A stretch of 64,000 nucleotides of DNA from HGM04593 sp045612305 (GCA_045612305.1 JAZKYU010000051.1:22914-86913), one strand, 5' to 3'; shown: positions 36,685-45,733, counted from the stretch's first letter. The notes: generated by a model from the sequence alone, not told the origin. Numbers and translations: made by a program.

Positions 36685-36936
36685 TTACATCAATACAACA
36701 AGGACAGCCACAAGGATGGCAAACATAGCTACACCCTCAATGAGCGCAGCTGCAAGTATCATACTCGAACGTATATCACCCGCAACCTCGGGCTGACGCG
36801 CCATAGACTCAAGGGCAGTGCCTGCAATGCGGCTTATACCGAAAGCTGCACCTAATACAACTACACTTGCTGCAAAAGCTGCAGCTGCTTTGGCCAAGCT
36901 CATACTTGCTGCCGCCTGTAAAAGAATTGTGAACAT
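36685..36936 (-). CDS. atpE: ATP synthase Fo c subunit
   Basis: Proton-carrying rotor ring subunit. The 83 residues form two membrane helices joined by the polar loop ESMARQPEVAGDIR; the ion-binding glutamate is in ALIEGVAMFAI on helix 2. The Gln and the Ser/Thr after Glu that mark sodium-type rings are not seen, so a proton ring is inferred. Confidence 0.96.
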   Translation of the reverse strand: MFTILLQAAASMSLAKAAAAFAASVVVLGAAFGISRIAGTALESMARQPEVAGDIRSSMILAAALIEGVAMFAILVAVLVVLM

Positions 36937-36971
36937 AATTTATATTTTTAAAAAGTTAATAATTATCGCAT

Positions 36972-38039
36972 TTAATCTTTTTTGCCGTGGTGTTCGGGCT
37001 GCGCAAGCCCCACAAAAACGGCCGATAGCATAGTAAACACAAAGGCCTGTATAAATGCCACCAAAAGTTCCAGTATATTCATAAACACGGTAAAAAAGAC
37101 CGAGATAATGCTCATTGCACCACCTAAATATTTGTTTACCGCAGCCGTAATAAATATAAGACACACAAAAACGAGTAAAGCAGTGTGGCCTGCAAAAATA
37201 TTTGCAAACAGACGCACTGTCAGAGCAAAGGGCTTCACAAATATTCCTATAAGCTCTATAAAGGGCATCAAAGGCACCGGTATCTTAAGCCACATCGGGA
37301 CATCGGGCCACAAGACCTCCTTCCAGTACTCTCTGTTACCAAAAATATTTACCGCGATAAAGGTGCAGAGCGAGAGCGACAATGTTACCGCTATATTGCC
37401 GGTAACGTTTGCACCACCTGGAAAAAGTGGTATAAGTCCCATGAGGTTACTCAGGAGTATAAAGAAAAAGACGGTGAGGAGATAGGGGGTAAAGCGAGGA
37501 GCGCTCTTGCCCACATTTGGCTTTATCACATCGTCAACAATCATTGCAACCAACGCCTCCATCGCCCCGACAAAGCCTTTTGGAGCCTCATCGTTGCATT
37601 TGCGTTTCTTGTACCACTTAGCTGTTAAAAGCATTATAACCACAAGCAGGAACGCATTTACAAATATTGCAAAAACGTTTTTTGTTATCGATATATCAAT
37701 CAAAGGGCGTTGCTCGCCACCGTCGGCGGTGCGCTCCACCACCTTGCCTTCGTAATCACCTTCGTGTGCTATGTAAAAACCGTTGTGCTCCTCGGCGTGG
37801 TGAAACACCGACGAGGAGAAGAGCTGCCACCCAGCCCTCTCGCTGTAAAGTATCACGGGCAAAGGTATGGAGATGTGTTTATCCCCCAGCGTTGTTATGT
37901 GCCACTCATAAGAGTCGTTCAAATGCTCGAATATCAATTTGGGAGCATCAAAACCGGCATCTTTGCTTGCAGCACCAACCGACATCGCCGGCAAAAGCAA
38001 CATCACAAGCAACAATATGTAGCGCAACACCCTTCTCAT
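36972..38039 (-). CDS. atpB: ATP synthase Fo a subunit with long extracytoplasmic N-terminus
   Basis: Stator half-channel for protons. The 355-residue protein is about 100 longer than the E. coli form. An N-terminal signal-like helix is followed by a soluble stretch (about 25-125, including DSYEWHITTLGDKHISIPLP), typical of Bacteroidota. The membrane core carries the essential arginine in ALTVRLFANIFAGHTAL, and PFIELIGIFVKPF precedes it. It overlaps the upstream small membrane gene by four bases. Confidence 0.96.
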   Translation of the reverse strand: MRRVLRYILLLVMLLLPAMSVGAASKDAGFDAPKLIFEHLNDSYEWHITTLGDKHISIPLPVILYSERAGWQLFSSSVFHHAEEHNGFYIAHEGDYEGKVVERTADGGEQRPLIDISITKNVFAIFVNAFLLVVIMLLTAKWYKKRKCNDEAPKGFVGAMEALVAMIVDDVIKPNVGKSAPRFTPYLLTVFFFILLSNLMGLIPLFPGGANVTGNIAVTLSLSLCTFIAVNIFGNREYWKEVLWPDVPMWLKIPVPLMPFIELIGIFVKPFALTVRLFANIFAGHTALLVFVCLIFITAAVNKYLGGAMSIISVFFTVFMNILELLVAFIQAFVFTMLSAVFVGLAQPEHHGKKD

Positions 38040-38413
38040 TTAATATGTTTCTTCATATAAATACCGTATGCACACTCGGGGATGAGCAATAGCAGGTAGT
38101 AAACAAAAAAATTGAACACTATGGCCAAAACATTCTCGCGCATCAAAGCCGAGGCCACAGCCACAAATATCATTGAAAAGAATATTTTTGCAGCCTTGAG
38201 ACCGATAAAACATCTTGTAAACTCCATACTTTTCATACCAGGTTTTATGAAAAGCGAAGCGCAAACATAAAACACCCAAAAGAATATGGGCACAGCCCAG
38301 TGCCCGTTAAATGTATATTGCGGGAAGCAGGCTGTTATAAACGCTTCGGCCAGCAAAGCCAGCAGAAGCATCATTATTGTAACAAGAAACGATATTTTTA
38401 TTTTTCTCATCAT
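38036..38413 (-). CDS. Small four-helix membrane protein of the atp operon (AtpI-like position)
   Basis: A 125-residue hydrophobic protein with about four membrane segments (ISFLVTIMMLLLALLAEAF, WAVPIFFWVFYVCASLFI, IFFSMIFVAVASAL, FFVYYLLLLIPECAYGIY). It occupies the place of the AtpI/assembly protein between atpC and atpB in Bacteroidota and overlaps atpB by ATGA. A role in Fo ring assembly is inferred from position only. Start is at either of two adjacent ATG codons. Confidence 0.8.
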   Translation of the reverse strand: MMRKIKISFLVTIMMLLLALLAEAFITACFPQYTFNGHWAVPIFFWVFYVCASLFIKPGMKSMEFTRCFIGLKAAKIFFSMIFVAVASALMRENVLAIVFNFFVYYLLLLIPECAYGIYMKKHIK

Positions 38414-38424
38414 AAATTCCTCAT

Positions 38425-38673
38425 TTATATCTCTACACACGCGGTAACAACATTGTCCTTAACCTCGACAAAACCGCCTGCGATAGCAACCTCGTTCTCT
38501 GCATCGGCACCCCAACGTATAACACCTCGCTCCAACACCGATATCATAGGTGCGTGGTTGCGCAATATTGTAAAGGGCGCCTTGGCACCCGGAAACGACA
38601 CGCGCTCTACCACCCCCTCGAATATGCTCTTTTGGGGCGAATATATTTTAAGTGTCAAAGTTGCTTGTTCCAT
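38425..38673 (-). CDS. atpC: ATP synthase F1 epsilon subunit (short form)
   Basis: Rotor subunit and inhibitor of F1. Only 82 residues: it keeps the N-terminal beta-sandwich (LTLKIYSPQKSIFEGVVERV, APFTILRNHAPMISVL) and lacks the C-terminal helical hairpin of longer homologues, as is usual in Bacteroidota. That hairpin provides auto-inhibition elsewhere, so control here must differ. Confidence 0.93.
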   Translation of the reverse strand: MEQATLTLKIYSPQKSIFEGVVERVSFPGAKAPFTILRNHAPMISVLERGVIRWGADAENEVAIAGGFVEVKDNVVTACVEI

Positions 38674-38687
38674 ACTAAAAAGCGAGG

Positions 38688-40211
38688 TTATTTTATCATA
38701 GAAAGCATCTTCTCGCCCTTAGCGATAGCCTCCTCAATAGTTCCCACATTCAAGAAAGCCTGCTCGGGTATGTGATCCACCTCGCCGTCGAGTATCATCT
38801 TGAAGCCCTTTATAGTATCCTCTATGGGCACCATAACACCCTTAACTCCGGTAAATTGCTCGGCAACGGTGAAGGGCTGCGAAAGGAAACGTTGCACTCG
38901 GCGTGCACGGTTTACTGTTGTGCGGTCCTCGTCGGACAACTCCTCCATACCAAGGATAGATATAATATCTTGCAACTCTTTGTTGCGTTGCAAAATCTGC
39001 TTCACACGTTGCGCTGTGTCGTAGTGGTCCTTACCCACAATATTTGCATCGAGTATGCGCGATGTTGAATCCAAAGGGTCTACAGCCGGATAAATACCAA
39101 GCTCGGCTATCTTGCGGCTGAGCACCGTGGTTGCATCAAGGTGAGTAAATGTTGTAGCAGGCGCTGGATCGGTAAGGTCATCGGCAGGCACATAAACCGC
39201 TTGTACCGATGTAATAGAGCCGTGTATTGTGGAGGCTATACGCTCCTGCATAGCACCCATCTCACTTGCAAGCGTGGGCTGGTAACCCACAGAGCCAGGC
39301 ATACGACCAAGCAGAGCCGAAACCTCGGAGCCCGCCTGTGTGAAGCGGAAAATATTATCTATAAAAAATAGTATATCGTTGCTTTTCCCCTCGGCTGCAC
39401 CTGCATCGCGGAAAGACTCGGCTATTGTAAGGCCCGAAAGAGCAACCGAAGCACGCGCACCGGGAGGCTCGTTCATCTGACCATAGACAAGGGTGGCTTG
39501 CGACTTTGCGACCTCGTTGTAGTCGACCTTCGACAGGTCCCACTCGCCCTTCTCCATACCCTTCTTAAACTCTTCGCCGTAACGCACCACGTTGGCCTCT
39601 ATCATCTCGCGCAACAGATCGTTACCCTCACGAGTACGCTCTCCCACACCAGCAAAGACTGAGAAGCCATCGTGTCCCTTTGCAATATTGTTTATAAGCT
39701 CCATAATAAGCACGGTTTTGCCCACACCGGCACCACCAAAAAGGCCTATCTTTCCACCCTTGCAATAAGGCTCCAAGAGGTCTATAACCTTTATTCCAGT
39801 GTAGAGCACCTCTTGCACCGTGGAGAGCTCGTCGAACTTTGGAGCCTCACGATGTATGGGGTACGCACCCTCTTTGTCGAGTTCGCGCATACCATCGATG
39901 GAGGCACCCACAACATTCATCATACGTCCCTTAATCTGCTCACCTATCGGCATTGTAATAGGTGCGCCCGTAGCCCTCACAGGCATCTTGCGCGACAAGC
40001 CCGATGTTCTGTCCATAGCCACCGTGCGCACAGTATCGTCGCCTATGTGTTGCTGCACCTCAAGTATAAGTTCTCTACCATCCTTGCACTCAACAACAAG
40101 CGCCTCGTGTATTGCAGGGAGCACAACTTTCCCGTCGGCACTGTCAGCTTCAAAGGTAACATCTATCACAGCTCCAATAATTTGAGCTACATATCCAATA
40201 TTTTTCGGCAT
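38688..40211 (-). CDS. atpD: ATP synthase F1 beta subunit
   Basis: Catalytic subunit. The 507 residues from the ATG at 40211 (MPKNIGYVAQIIGAVIDVTF) include Walker A GLFGGAGVGKTVLIMELI, the catalytic region FAGVGERTREGNDLLREM and ALLGRMPGSVGYQPTLASEM. An upstream in-frame start at 40250 would add 13 residues unlike the family. It is the first gene of the nine-gene atp operon, promoter at 40321-40328. Confidence 0.98.
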   Translation of the reverse strand: MPKNIGYVAQIIGAVIDVTFEADSADGKVVLPAIHEALVVECKDGRELILEVQQHIGDDTVRTVAMDRTSGLSRKMPVRATGAPITMPIGEQIKGRMMNVVGASIDGMRELDKEGAYPIHREAPKFDELSTVQEVLYTGIKVIDLLEPYCKGGKIGLFGGAGVGKTVLIMELINNIAKGHDGFSVFAGVGERTREGNDLLREMIEANVVRYGEEFKKGMEKGEWDLSKVDYNEVAKSQATLVYGQMNEPPGARASVALSGLTIAESFRDAGAAEGKSNDILFFIDNIFRFTQAGSEVSALLGRMPGSVGYQPTLASEMGAMQERIASTIHGSITSVQAVYVPADDLTDPAPATTFTHLDATTVLSRKIAELGIYPAVDPLDSTSRILDANIVGKDHYDTAQRVKQILQRNKELQDIISILGMEELSDEDRTTVNRARRVQRFLSQPFTVAEQFTGVKGVMVPIEDTIKGFKMILDGEVDHIPEQAFLNVGTIEEAIAKGEKMLSMIK

Positions 40212-40320
40212 TTTGTATCTAAATAAATCGCCCTGCGGGCAACTACTCAATTAACAATTTTACAAATATCAAGGTTCTTGCGCAACACTATCGCCACTGC
40301 GCTAAAACCCGAATTATTTG

Positions 40321-40328
40321 CAAAGTTA
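40321..40328 (-). promoter_or_regulatory. -7 box of the ATP synthase operon promoter
   Basis: Minus strand TAACTTTG matches TAnnTTTG, about 110 bases before atpD. The position 24 bases further upstream holds no GCAACC block, so this operon does not carry the particle-gene promoter type. Confidence 0.6.
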
Positions 40329-40416
40329 TCTTTTTTTTTGAATTTTCCTAGCATTTTGGCTTCAAAAGCTCCCACAAGCAGCTCAAAGAGAACATAAAAA
40401 AGCCATTACAACAAAC

Positions 40417-40452
40417 AAAACGCCCCTGAAAGGATCTTCCAGGGACGTTTTA
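40417..40452 (-). terminator. Hairpin terminator of the S24 repressor gene
   Basis: Stem AAAACG-CCCTG / CAGGG-CGTTTT with one mismatch, followed on the minus strand by GTTTGTTG. It separates the repressor from the atp promoter. Confidence 0.7.
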
Positions 40453-40466
40453 TTTTCGAAGAAGCA

Positions 40467-41102
40467 TTAAAGTCTCTCTATTCTGTTCACAACGTGGAAC
40501 ATTGCGCAAATATCTTTTTTCTTTATCTTGAACGAAGGATAATTGGGCGACACGCACCACATAATGCTTTCGTCGCTTTCGTCGGAGTGACAACGTTTTA
40601 TCATGCGCGACTCATTTGTCACAATCATATAAATTTTATCCGGATCAATGTCGCGCAACGACTCCACCCTATTAACCCCGACTATATCTCCAGAGTGTAT
40701 CTCGGGCTCCATAGATGTACCCGAAACGGGGAAATAGAACTGAGCCGACAAACCTGGCATTGAGATATAGCCCGTAGGCTTCTCTTGGGAGGGGTCGAAC
40801 ACCTCTCTAAAGCCCGCAGTTACCGGCAAATTACTGAAAAAAGGCGCAGCACCCGAAACAGGCGAAACCACGTCGGCGAGCATATCGCCCTGCCCCAGCA
40901 ACAGCCACGAGGGCGATATATCACCAAAAACATTTAATAGAGAATAAACAAGTTCCATACCCACCTTGCCATCCTCGTTCACCTGCCGGTTTAGCGTTCT
41001 TTGCGGTATTCCCAACAGGCGGCTCGCACGGTTTACATTTATTTTTTTAAGTTTAAAAACACTTAAAATTCTATCTTTCAACGTATCGTTCATCTCGTTC
41101 AA
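40467..41102 (-). CDS. CI/LexA-type repressor: N-terminal HTH plus S24 self-cleavage domain
   Basis: Phage-type repressor, predicted to hold phage-like genes silent and to self-cleave after DNA damage. The 211 residues have an N-terminal helix-turn-helix (about 10-60, INVNRASRLLGIPQRTLNRQ). The cleavage-type Ala-Gly is at 96-97 (LPVTAGF), the catalytic Ser130 in PVSGTSMEPEIHSGDIV, and the Lys169 candidate in SRMIKR. All parts of the S24 mechanism appear present. It is divergent from the gene at 41337, across a region with TAGC-type inverted repeats that could be its operators. Whether it controls the three phage-like blocks is inference. Confidence 0.88.
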   Translation of the reverse strand: MNEMNDTLKDRILSVFKLKKINVNRASRLLGIPQRTLNRQVNEDGKVGMELVYSLLNVFGDISPSWLLLGQGDMLADVVSPVSGAAPFFSNLPVTAGFREVFDPSQEKPTGYISMPGLSAQFYFPVSGTSMEPEIHSGDIVGVNRVESLRDIDPDKIYMIVTNESRMIKRCHSDESDESIMWCVSPNYPSFKIKKKDICAMFHVVNRIERL

Positions 41103-41123
41103 TTATCTTATTGTTTAGACCAA

Positions 41124-41147
41124 TTACAAAATAGCCGTTTTTTGCTA
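41124..41147. promoter_or_regulatory. Candidate repressor operator upstream of the S24 gene
   Basis: TTACAAAATAGC (41124-41135) recurs exactly at 50253-50264. It overlaps the inverted repeat TAGC-N8-GCTA (41132-41147), placed where the repressor's own promoter should be (minus strand CTATTTTG, seven of eight to the -7 box). Autoregulation is inferred. Confidence 0.45.
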
Positions 41148-41150
41148 ATT

Positions 41151-41196
41151 AGTGTAATTTAACAACCCTTTTTACCAAATATAAGATTATATTTGC
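41151..41196 (+). promoter_or_regulatory. Promoter of the 41337 gene, weak member of the shared family
   Basis: TATATTTG (41188-41195) is a full -7 box followed by C. CAACC at 41163-41167 stands 24 bases before TTTGC, the spacing of the shared particle promoters, but only about 10 of 17 upstream positions match. Confidence 0.5.
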
Positions 41197-41259
41197 AGCC
41201 ACATATGGCTACTTTGTCGTGAAAATAGAGAAAAAAGAGCGTTACACAAAGCAAAAACA

Positions 41260-41280
41260 GGCTATTTAGCCTTTTTCGGC
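41260..41280. promoter_or_regulatory. Palindromic site in the leader of the 41337 gene
   Basis: GGCTA-TT-TAGCC (41260-41271) is an inverted repeat, and TTAGCCTTTTTCGGC (41266-41280) matches 13 of 15 bases of the site at 50294-50308. It is a possible operator downstream of the promoter. Confidence 0.4.
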
Positions 41281-41336
41281 AACAAACATAATACAATTAT
41301 AACAAAACACAAAAGAAAACCTGAATAGATTTAATT

Positions 41337-41714
41337 ATGAAAAGTAGAGAAATTGGAAAAAGCAAACAGTTGTACGACATTATTGTCGAAAAACTCTTAG
41401 AGCTTGCCGAGCACATCTTCTACACCTTCAAGAGAAGAAAAAGATGGACAAGCCACCTAACAGAACGCTACCATATTTACCCCAAGTTCAGCAGCGAGGA
41501 GTTTGTTAAAGACTTTCTCGCGGCAAGGAACAAAGCCATAAGAATAAACAACTACAAAATGGAGGTTAAGACGCTTGCTTGCGATGGCGAAACAAACCAC
41601 GTAGGCAAGGTGTTGTTGATGCGTGGGAAGAAAATTATAAGCCAAGCAACGTTGAAGATAAAAGAGAGCGACAGAGAGGATAACAAACTTATATATTGGT
41701 CTTTTGATAACTAA
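41337..41714 (+). CDS. Hypothetical protein divergent from the S24 repressor
   Basis: A 125-residue basic protein (KRRKRWTSHLTERYHIY, FLAARNKAIRINNYKMEV) with a beta-rich C-terminus; no family is recognised. Being the first gene opposite a CI-type repressor, with candidate operators between, makes it a candidate regulator such as an antirepressor or activator of the phage-like genes. No helix-turn-helix is evident, so this is speculation from position. Confidence 0.6.
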   Translation: MKSREIGKSKQLYDIIVEKLLELAEHIFYTFKRRKRWTSHLTERYHIYPKFSSEEFVKDFLAARNKAIRINNYKMEVKTLACDGETNHVGKVLLMRGKKIISQATLKIKESDREDNKLIYWSFDN

Positions 41715-41729
41715 AGAAAGGGAGAAAAA

Positions 41730-41957
41730 ATGAGAGCAACCACACTTATGGGCATACAATTATTAAGCCTTGTTTTAATAATCGGCAGCGCCGAAGGGGT
41801 TATGGACGAGTTTCTGCCCACCATCATATTTATCTTGTCCTTTACCGCATTTGCTCTATGCAGCATCTACATAGAACGACACGAAAAAGAGATTATACGC
41901 GACACAAACAGGCGATACGCACAAAAAGCCAAGCTCGCCCAAGTAATAAAAAAGTGA
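41730..41957 (+). CDS. Small two-helix membrane protein
   Basis: 75 residues with two hydrophobic segments (LMGIQLLSLVLIIGSAEGV and LPTIIFILSFTAFALCSIYI) and a basic C-terminal tail. It lies 15 bases after the previous gene, so it is co-transcribed, and its stop codon lies in the terminator stem. Size and topology would fit a small holin or membrane regulator; not recognised. Confidence 0.55.
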   Translation: MRATTLMGIQLLSLVLIIGSAEGVMDEFLPTIIFILSFTAFALCSIYIERHEKEIIRDTNRRYAQKAKLAQVIKK

Positions 41958-41987
41958 AGATTTCAAAATCTTCACTTTTTTATTACT
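41942..41987. terminator. Bidirectional terminator between the repressor-side and structural operons
   Basis: A 22-base perfect inverted repeat (arm starts AGTAATAAAAAAGTGAAG) with a two-base loop between the convergent genes ending at 41957 and 41999. It overlaps the stop codon of the plus-strand gene. Confidence 0.9.
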
Positions 41988-41998
41988 GCGCACACCAC

Positions 41999-42418
41999 TT
42001 AATCTCGCGAAGGTTTTTCCCTCAACGACAAAATATGCGCTATTGCTGCGGCAGTCTCTGCGTTCAAAGTTCTGTAAAGCATCGCGCTGTCGCTCTTTAC
42101 AAAGTCGAGCCAGCGTGCAAACAATGAGTGCAGAAGATAGTTTCGGCAAAGCTCTTTCAAGCAATCGGCTCGACCGCTTTTCCAGTTAACAGGCATGCTC
42201 AAGGTATACACGAGAGTGTTATCAACGCCCTGCAAGCCTGCATAGGGCGAGAGAAGTTTCAGCAGCTCCATCGACGCGGCGTGCAACATAAGAGCAATTT
42301 TTTCTTCATCATCGGCTGTAGAAGCAACAAGCTCGGGAGCCGAAAGTTTTAGCCCAAAATGTGCCGAGAGTTTATGCAAGTCGGCCAAGAGCTCATCTTT
42401 TTTTATAACAATATCCAT
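41999..42418 (-). CDS. Small helical phage-associated protein, possible paralogue of the 50859 and 51371 genes
   Basis: 139 residues, last gene of the structural operon. The pattern (acidic DDEEKIALMLHAAS, a YTLSMPVNW strand-like core, then LLHSLFARWLDFVKSDSA and a C-terminal LSLREKP) parallels the proteins at 50859 (DDSIQLSDHIGNA, FTLPIPAMYP, RVLQQWLLQHRPE, FALRQKP) and 51371. I infer a three-member family by eye. Function unknown; virion assembly or neck roles are plausible from context. Confidence 0.6.
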   Translation of the reverse strand: MDIVIKKDELLADLHKLSAHFGLKLSAPELVASTADDEEKIALMLHAASMELLKLLSPYAGLQGVDNTLVYTLSMPVNWKSGRADCLKELCRNYLLHSLFARWLDFVKSDSAMLYRTLNAETAAAIAHILSLREKPSRD

Positions 42419-42424
42419 AATATA

Positions 42425-45319
42425 TTAACGTAAACGGTTTTCCCAAGCAGCAGAAATAGAAAGTTCGGCACCCACAAAGCGGCTTGCGGTTGTCACGCAC
42501 CCCGACAAGGCTACAACATAATATTTATATGCTTGAGTTAAAAAATAGGGAAACACTATATCATTAAAGTCCTCTTTCCTCTCGGCGCCGGCGACAAGTT
42601 TAAAGTGCGTGCCATCGTTGCTACACAAAATGTAACAAGCAAACGCGCTCTTTATATAATCGCTACCCGTAGGAGCCAGCCTCACCGAGGCGTGCAGCAT
42701 AAACTGCATAATGCGTTTAGGCAGTTTGGTACCCCACAGTTGTGGACGAGTAAAAAGGGTAACAAAAGAGGCTGGCGCAGCTTTAGTCTTGTCTATCGCC
42801 GCTATGCAACTTTTGTCGTCTTCCAAGTGCAGATATAGCTGGTGGGGATAACGGTTGGCAAACCAAGTGAAACTTTTAGATATTTTGCTCCACACGCCAC
42901 TGCCAAGTGCATACACATAGGAGTAGGAGTAATTCTCGTTTGACACCCACACCTCATTTTCCGACGAAATATAGCCCACAACCACAGTACCTTCTAAATA
43001 TTCAAGAAGATTATTCCTGCTCAACGCATACTGATTATCTGCGAGCATCGCTATACGATAAAAAATATCACGCACCACAACCTCTTGCATAAAATGCGAC
43101 GACGCCGATATTACGTCGGATATACAACTTAAAGCACTACCGTGCAGAAGCATCACCCCACGCTGGCTCAAAAAAACGATGCTTGAGTCGGTGCCACACA
43201 ACGCCGATGGGTTGGTACACACCTCACGGGCAACTGGGTGTGAGGCCGCATACACCACATCACCCGACGAGCCGCTCTCCATAGCCCAAATGCCATCCTT
43301 GCTAAACACATAAAGCGGGTGACGGCCAAACTGCCCCTGCGAGAGAGCCACCGTGTTGCTGCAAATTGCAATAATATCGTCACCCGAAGGCAAATAAGTA
43401 TTTCTTGCATCAAAGAAAAAGGGGTTATCCACAGCCGACACCTTAAGCACGTTGCCACGCACATCGCAAGGGTTCTCCTCGGGCACTTCAACAAACTCTT
43501 CGAGCACCTCCCAAGTACCATCAATAACAATATCCTCCACCCCGGTAACAATATCTATCGTTTCACTCTTCTCGATGGTTATTATAATTCTGTCTCCATC
43601 GTGGGGATTAAGAGTTATAATAATCTTGTTATATCGATAACCATCGGGGCCATCGGGTAATACAAAAGATTTGTCACCATATAACCACCCTTCTCCCGCC
43701 ACGTAATTTATCTCATACACACCGGGCGTGTAGGAAAAATAGGCAAGAATATTATTCTCCGAGTAAGAGGAGGGCTTTGTTCCCACTGCAAGATGACACT
43801 CCAGGCTCACTTTCAAAGTATTTCCGGCCCTGTTGACATAGTGCGCAAAGTTAAGACTCTTGTGCTGTTTCAGAGGAAAAGTTCTGCTGTAAACAACATC
43901 TCCCACTTTGACAACAAACATCATCTCATAAGCACGCGCGTCGGGGTACATAATATAAGGCGTAAGCGACATAACACCGTCTTTAACACCAAGAGCAAAG
44001 TCCCCCACATACTCTTTCTTCACAACCGACACCCCGGTTACTGTTTTTATTCGGGTTACAACAAGAGCACGTTCGGCATACACAAGCGAAGCTGCAGCAG
44101 GTATAAATGCCGACGCAGAATATCCCTTCATAAACATCTCCCTCACACCAGCCAGGTGCAGACGCCCATTAAAAAAGTAGCTATAAGCTGCACTACGGTC
44201 GACCATAGAGCCCGCATCGTCGGGCAGTGTAGCGGAGAGAGCGAGGCTTGTAAGCGAAACATCCTTCACGGCATCGACCAAGACGCCAAGAATATTAAAC
44301 TCGGCAACCTTATAAAAGATTGTCGCATCCTGCACGTCGCAAACAATCTCCTCACCGCTCTTCGCCTCATAGCGTTCATAGCCATAATCACTCGAAGAGT
44401 AGGCCCCGTTTCTCAACGATAGTTGTTCGCCCGAATTTGCAATCTTGTGCCCATAAATTGAGCCCGTGGTGAATATATCTATACCCACGACTACGTTTTT
44501 CCAGTCGGCCAGATTAAGTTCTTTCAAATGGAAAGTAGGCAAAAAGCCCTGCACCTTAGCCACGTATTTACTACTAGAGCTGCCCGAAGTAAGGGGGCTC
44601 GACTGAAAGTTCTTCTCATCGCGTGCAAGTTCACCCACAGCCCCATCATCGTCGACATAGTAGACCGGAGAGTAACAAAAATAATTTCCGTCGAACAAAC
44701 GCAAAGCGTAGCGGAACATTGCTCTGTCGACATAATATCCACGGCTATGCAACAGCGACAGACACTGGTCGAAATATCCTTTCGAAACATTACCCCAACG
44801 CAAGGAAGCATCTTCTTTACGCAAAGAAAAACCCGCCGCATACTCATCGTCGGTTTGCGCCTCAAAAACAGCCGAAGCACAGCTGAAAGAGAGTTCAGGC
44901 AGGAGGGGGCGCTCCCCTAGCCAACGATAAGCTCCCGCATCGAATATAATATAAAGCGTCGTTTCATTTGTTATAAAGCACGCTATGCTACCAACAAACT
45001 CCACCCGCTCCACAAACTTTAATTGGGGAAAAAGTTCAAGAGTTTTACCACCCTCTTTCTTAACAACATTGCAATCCTTATCGTAAAAATGCACTCTCCC
45101 CTCGTTCTTATACTCGATACAGATGAACATCTCGGCTACGCTATGCCAAAACATCTTCTCGTAAGATGCCTCTAACAGTTTCTCATCGAAAGAGAGCGAA
45201 ACGGGCTCAAGACACCCATCCTTCACTCTACAGTTGATAAGTTCCATACACTCTCCGTCGGCAACCAACAGATTATCACTATTTCTTGTAATACCTTTAA
45301 ACGAAAAACTTTTCTGCAT
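42425..45319 (-). CDS. Phage-like tail nozzle/stabilisation protein
   Basis: A 964-residue protein, mostly beta. The opening SFKGITRNSDNLLVADGECMELINCRVKDG and late LCGTDSSIVFLSQRGVMLLHG match the beta-propeller-like tail hub/stabilisation proteins of podoviruses (P22 gp10-like and crAss-like nozzle), which close the short tail. It is long, intact and lies in the operon after connector and lysis genes. The call is by pattern recollection; a structure comparison would settle it. Confidence 0.6.
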   Translation of the reverse strand: MQKSFSFKGITRNSDNLLVADGECMELINCRVKDGCLEPVSLSFDEKLLEASYEKMFWHSVAEMFICIEYKNEGRVHFYDKDCNVVKKEGGKTLELFPQLKFVERVEFVGSIACFITNETTLYIIFDAGAYRWLGERPLLPELSFSCASAVFEAQTDDEYAAGFSLRKEDASLRWGNVSKGYFDQCLSLLHSRGYYVDRAMFRYALRLFDGNYFCYSPVYYVDDDGAVGELARDEKNFQSSPLTSGSSSSKYVAKVQGFLPTFHLKELNLADWKNVVVGIDIFTTGSIYGHKIANSGEQLSLRNGAYSSSDYGYERYEAKSGEEIVCDVQDATIFYKVAEFNILGVLVDAVKDVSLTSLALSATLPDDAGSMVDRSAAYSYFFNGRLHLAGVREMFMKGYSASAFIPAAASLVYAERALVVTRIKTVTGVSVVKKEYVGDFALGVKDGVMSLTPYIMYPDARAYEMMFVVKVGDVVYSRTFPLKQHKSLNFAHYVNRAGNTLKVSLECHLAVGTKPSSYSENNILAYFSYTPGVYEINYVAGEGWLYGDKSFVLPDGPDGYRYNKIIITLNPHDGDRIIITIEKSETIDIVTGVEDIVIDGTWEVLEEFVEVPEENPCDVRGNVLKVSAVDNPFFFDARNTYLPSGDDIIAICSNTVALSQGQFGRHPLYVFSKDGIWAMESGSSGDVVYAASHPVAREVCTNPSALCGTDSSIVFLSQRGVMLLHGSALSCISDVISASSHFMQEVVVRDIFYRIAMLADNQYALSRNNLLEYLEGTVVVGYISSENEVWVSNENYSYSYVYALGSGVWSKISKSFTWFANRYPHQLYLHLEDDKSCIAAIDKTKAAPASFVTLFTRPQLWGTKLPKRIMQFMLHASVRLAPTGSDYIKSAFACYILCSNDGTHFKLVAGAERKEDFNDIVFPYFLTQAYKYYVVALSGCVTTASRFVGAELSISAAWENRLR

Positions 45320-45325
45320 AAAACC

Positions 45326-45733
45326 CTACTTTAAAAATCTCTTCAACAACACAAGTAACCACCCCAAGCCCCCTTTGTTCCACAGCACGCAAAGCCCAAG
45401 CAAAAGCAGCGATGCCCAAGCAAAAGGGTATCTCTTCACAACCCTTTCCACCGTAACAACCTTCTCTCTAAAAAGCGTGTCGCACACTATAAACGTGTCG
45501 ACCAAGAGCCTGTCGCGATACACTGTTCTCCACTTTTCATAGTAAACCGTGTCGGCACGTTGCGCCACAAAAACACTATCGAGCAAATATATGCTATCAC
45601 GCAAAATATGTTCTGTGCGCCCTCTGTGAGCACTTTGCACAAGCTCGCAGTTCCTGCCCGGTGCGCAAGCTGCAAGAAAGAGCAGCAAGCTACACAACCA
45701 GGCTACCTTTGTCCTTTTCACGCGTTTCGACAT
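45326..45733 (-). CDS. Probable spanin-like lipoprotein with C-terminal membrane segment
   Basis: 135 residues from MSKRVKRTKVAWLCSLLLFLAAC, a lipoprotein signal. The middle (DSIYLLDSVFVAQRADTVYY, YRDRLLVDTFIVCDTLF) is a repetitive Asp/Arg-rich strand region common in Bacteroidota phage lysis cassettes. A C-terminal membrane helix (FAWASLLLLGLCVLW) ends the protein. Lipid anchor plus membrane helix is the unimolecular spanin plan. It overlaps the holin gene by 44 bases. Role inferred from neighbour and topology. Confidence 0.6.
   Translation of the reverse strand: MSKRVKRTKVAWLCSLLLFLAACAPGRNCELVQSAHRGRTEHILRDSIYLLDSVFVAQRADTVYYEKWRTVYRDRLLVDTFIVCDTLFREKVVTVERVVKRYPFAWASLLLLGLCVLWNKGGLGWLLVLLKRFLK

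Noticed and set aside
36685..36936. Sodium-dependent ATP synthase
   Set aside because: The c subunit lacks the Gln and the Ser/Thr after the key Glu that mark sodium rings.
33169..40211. ATP synthase operon as cargo of the flanking phage-like elements
   Set aside because: It is a complete chromosomal-type operon in the usual Bacteroidota order with its own consensus promoter and without the shared particle promoter; it is far more likely resident, with particle genes around it.
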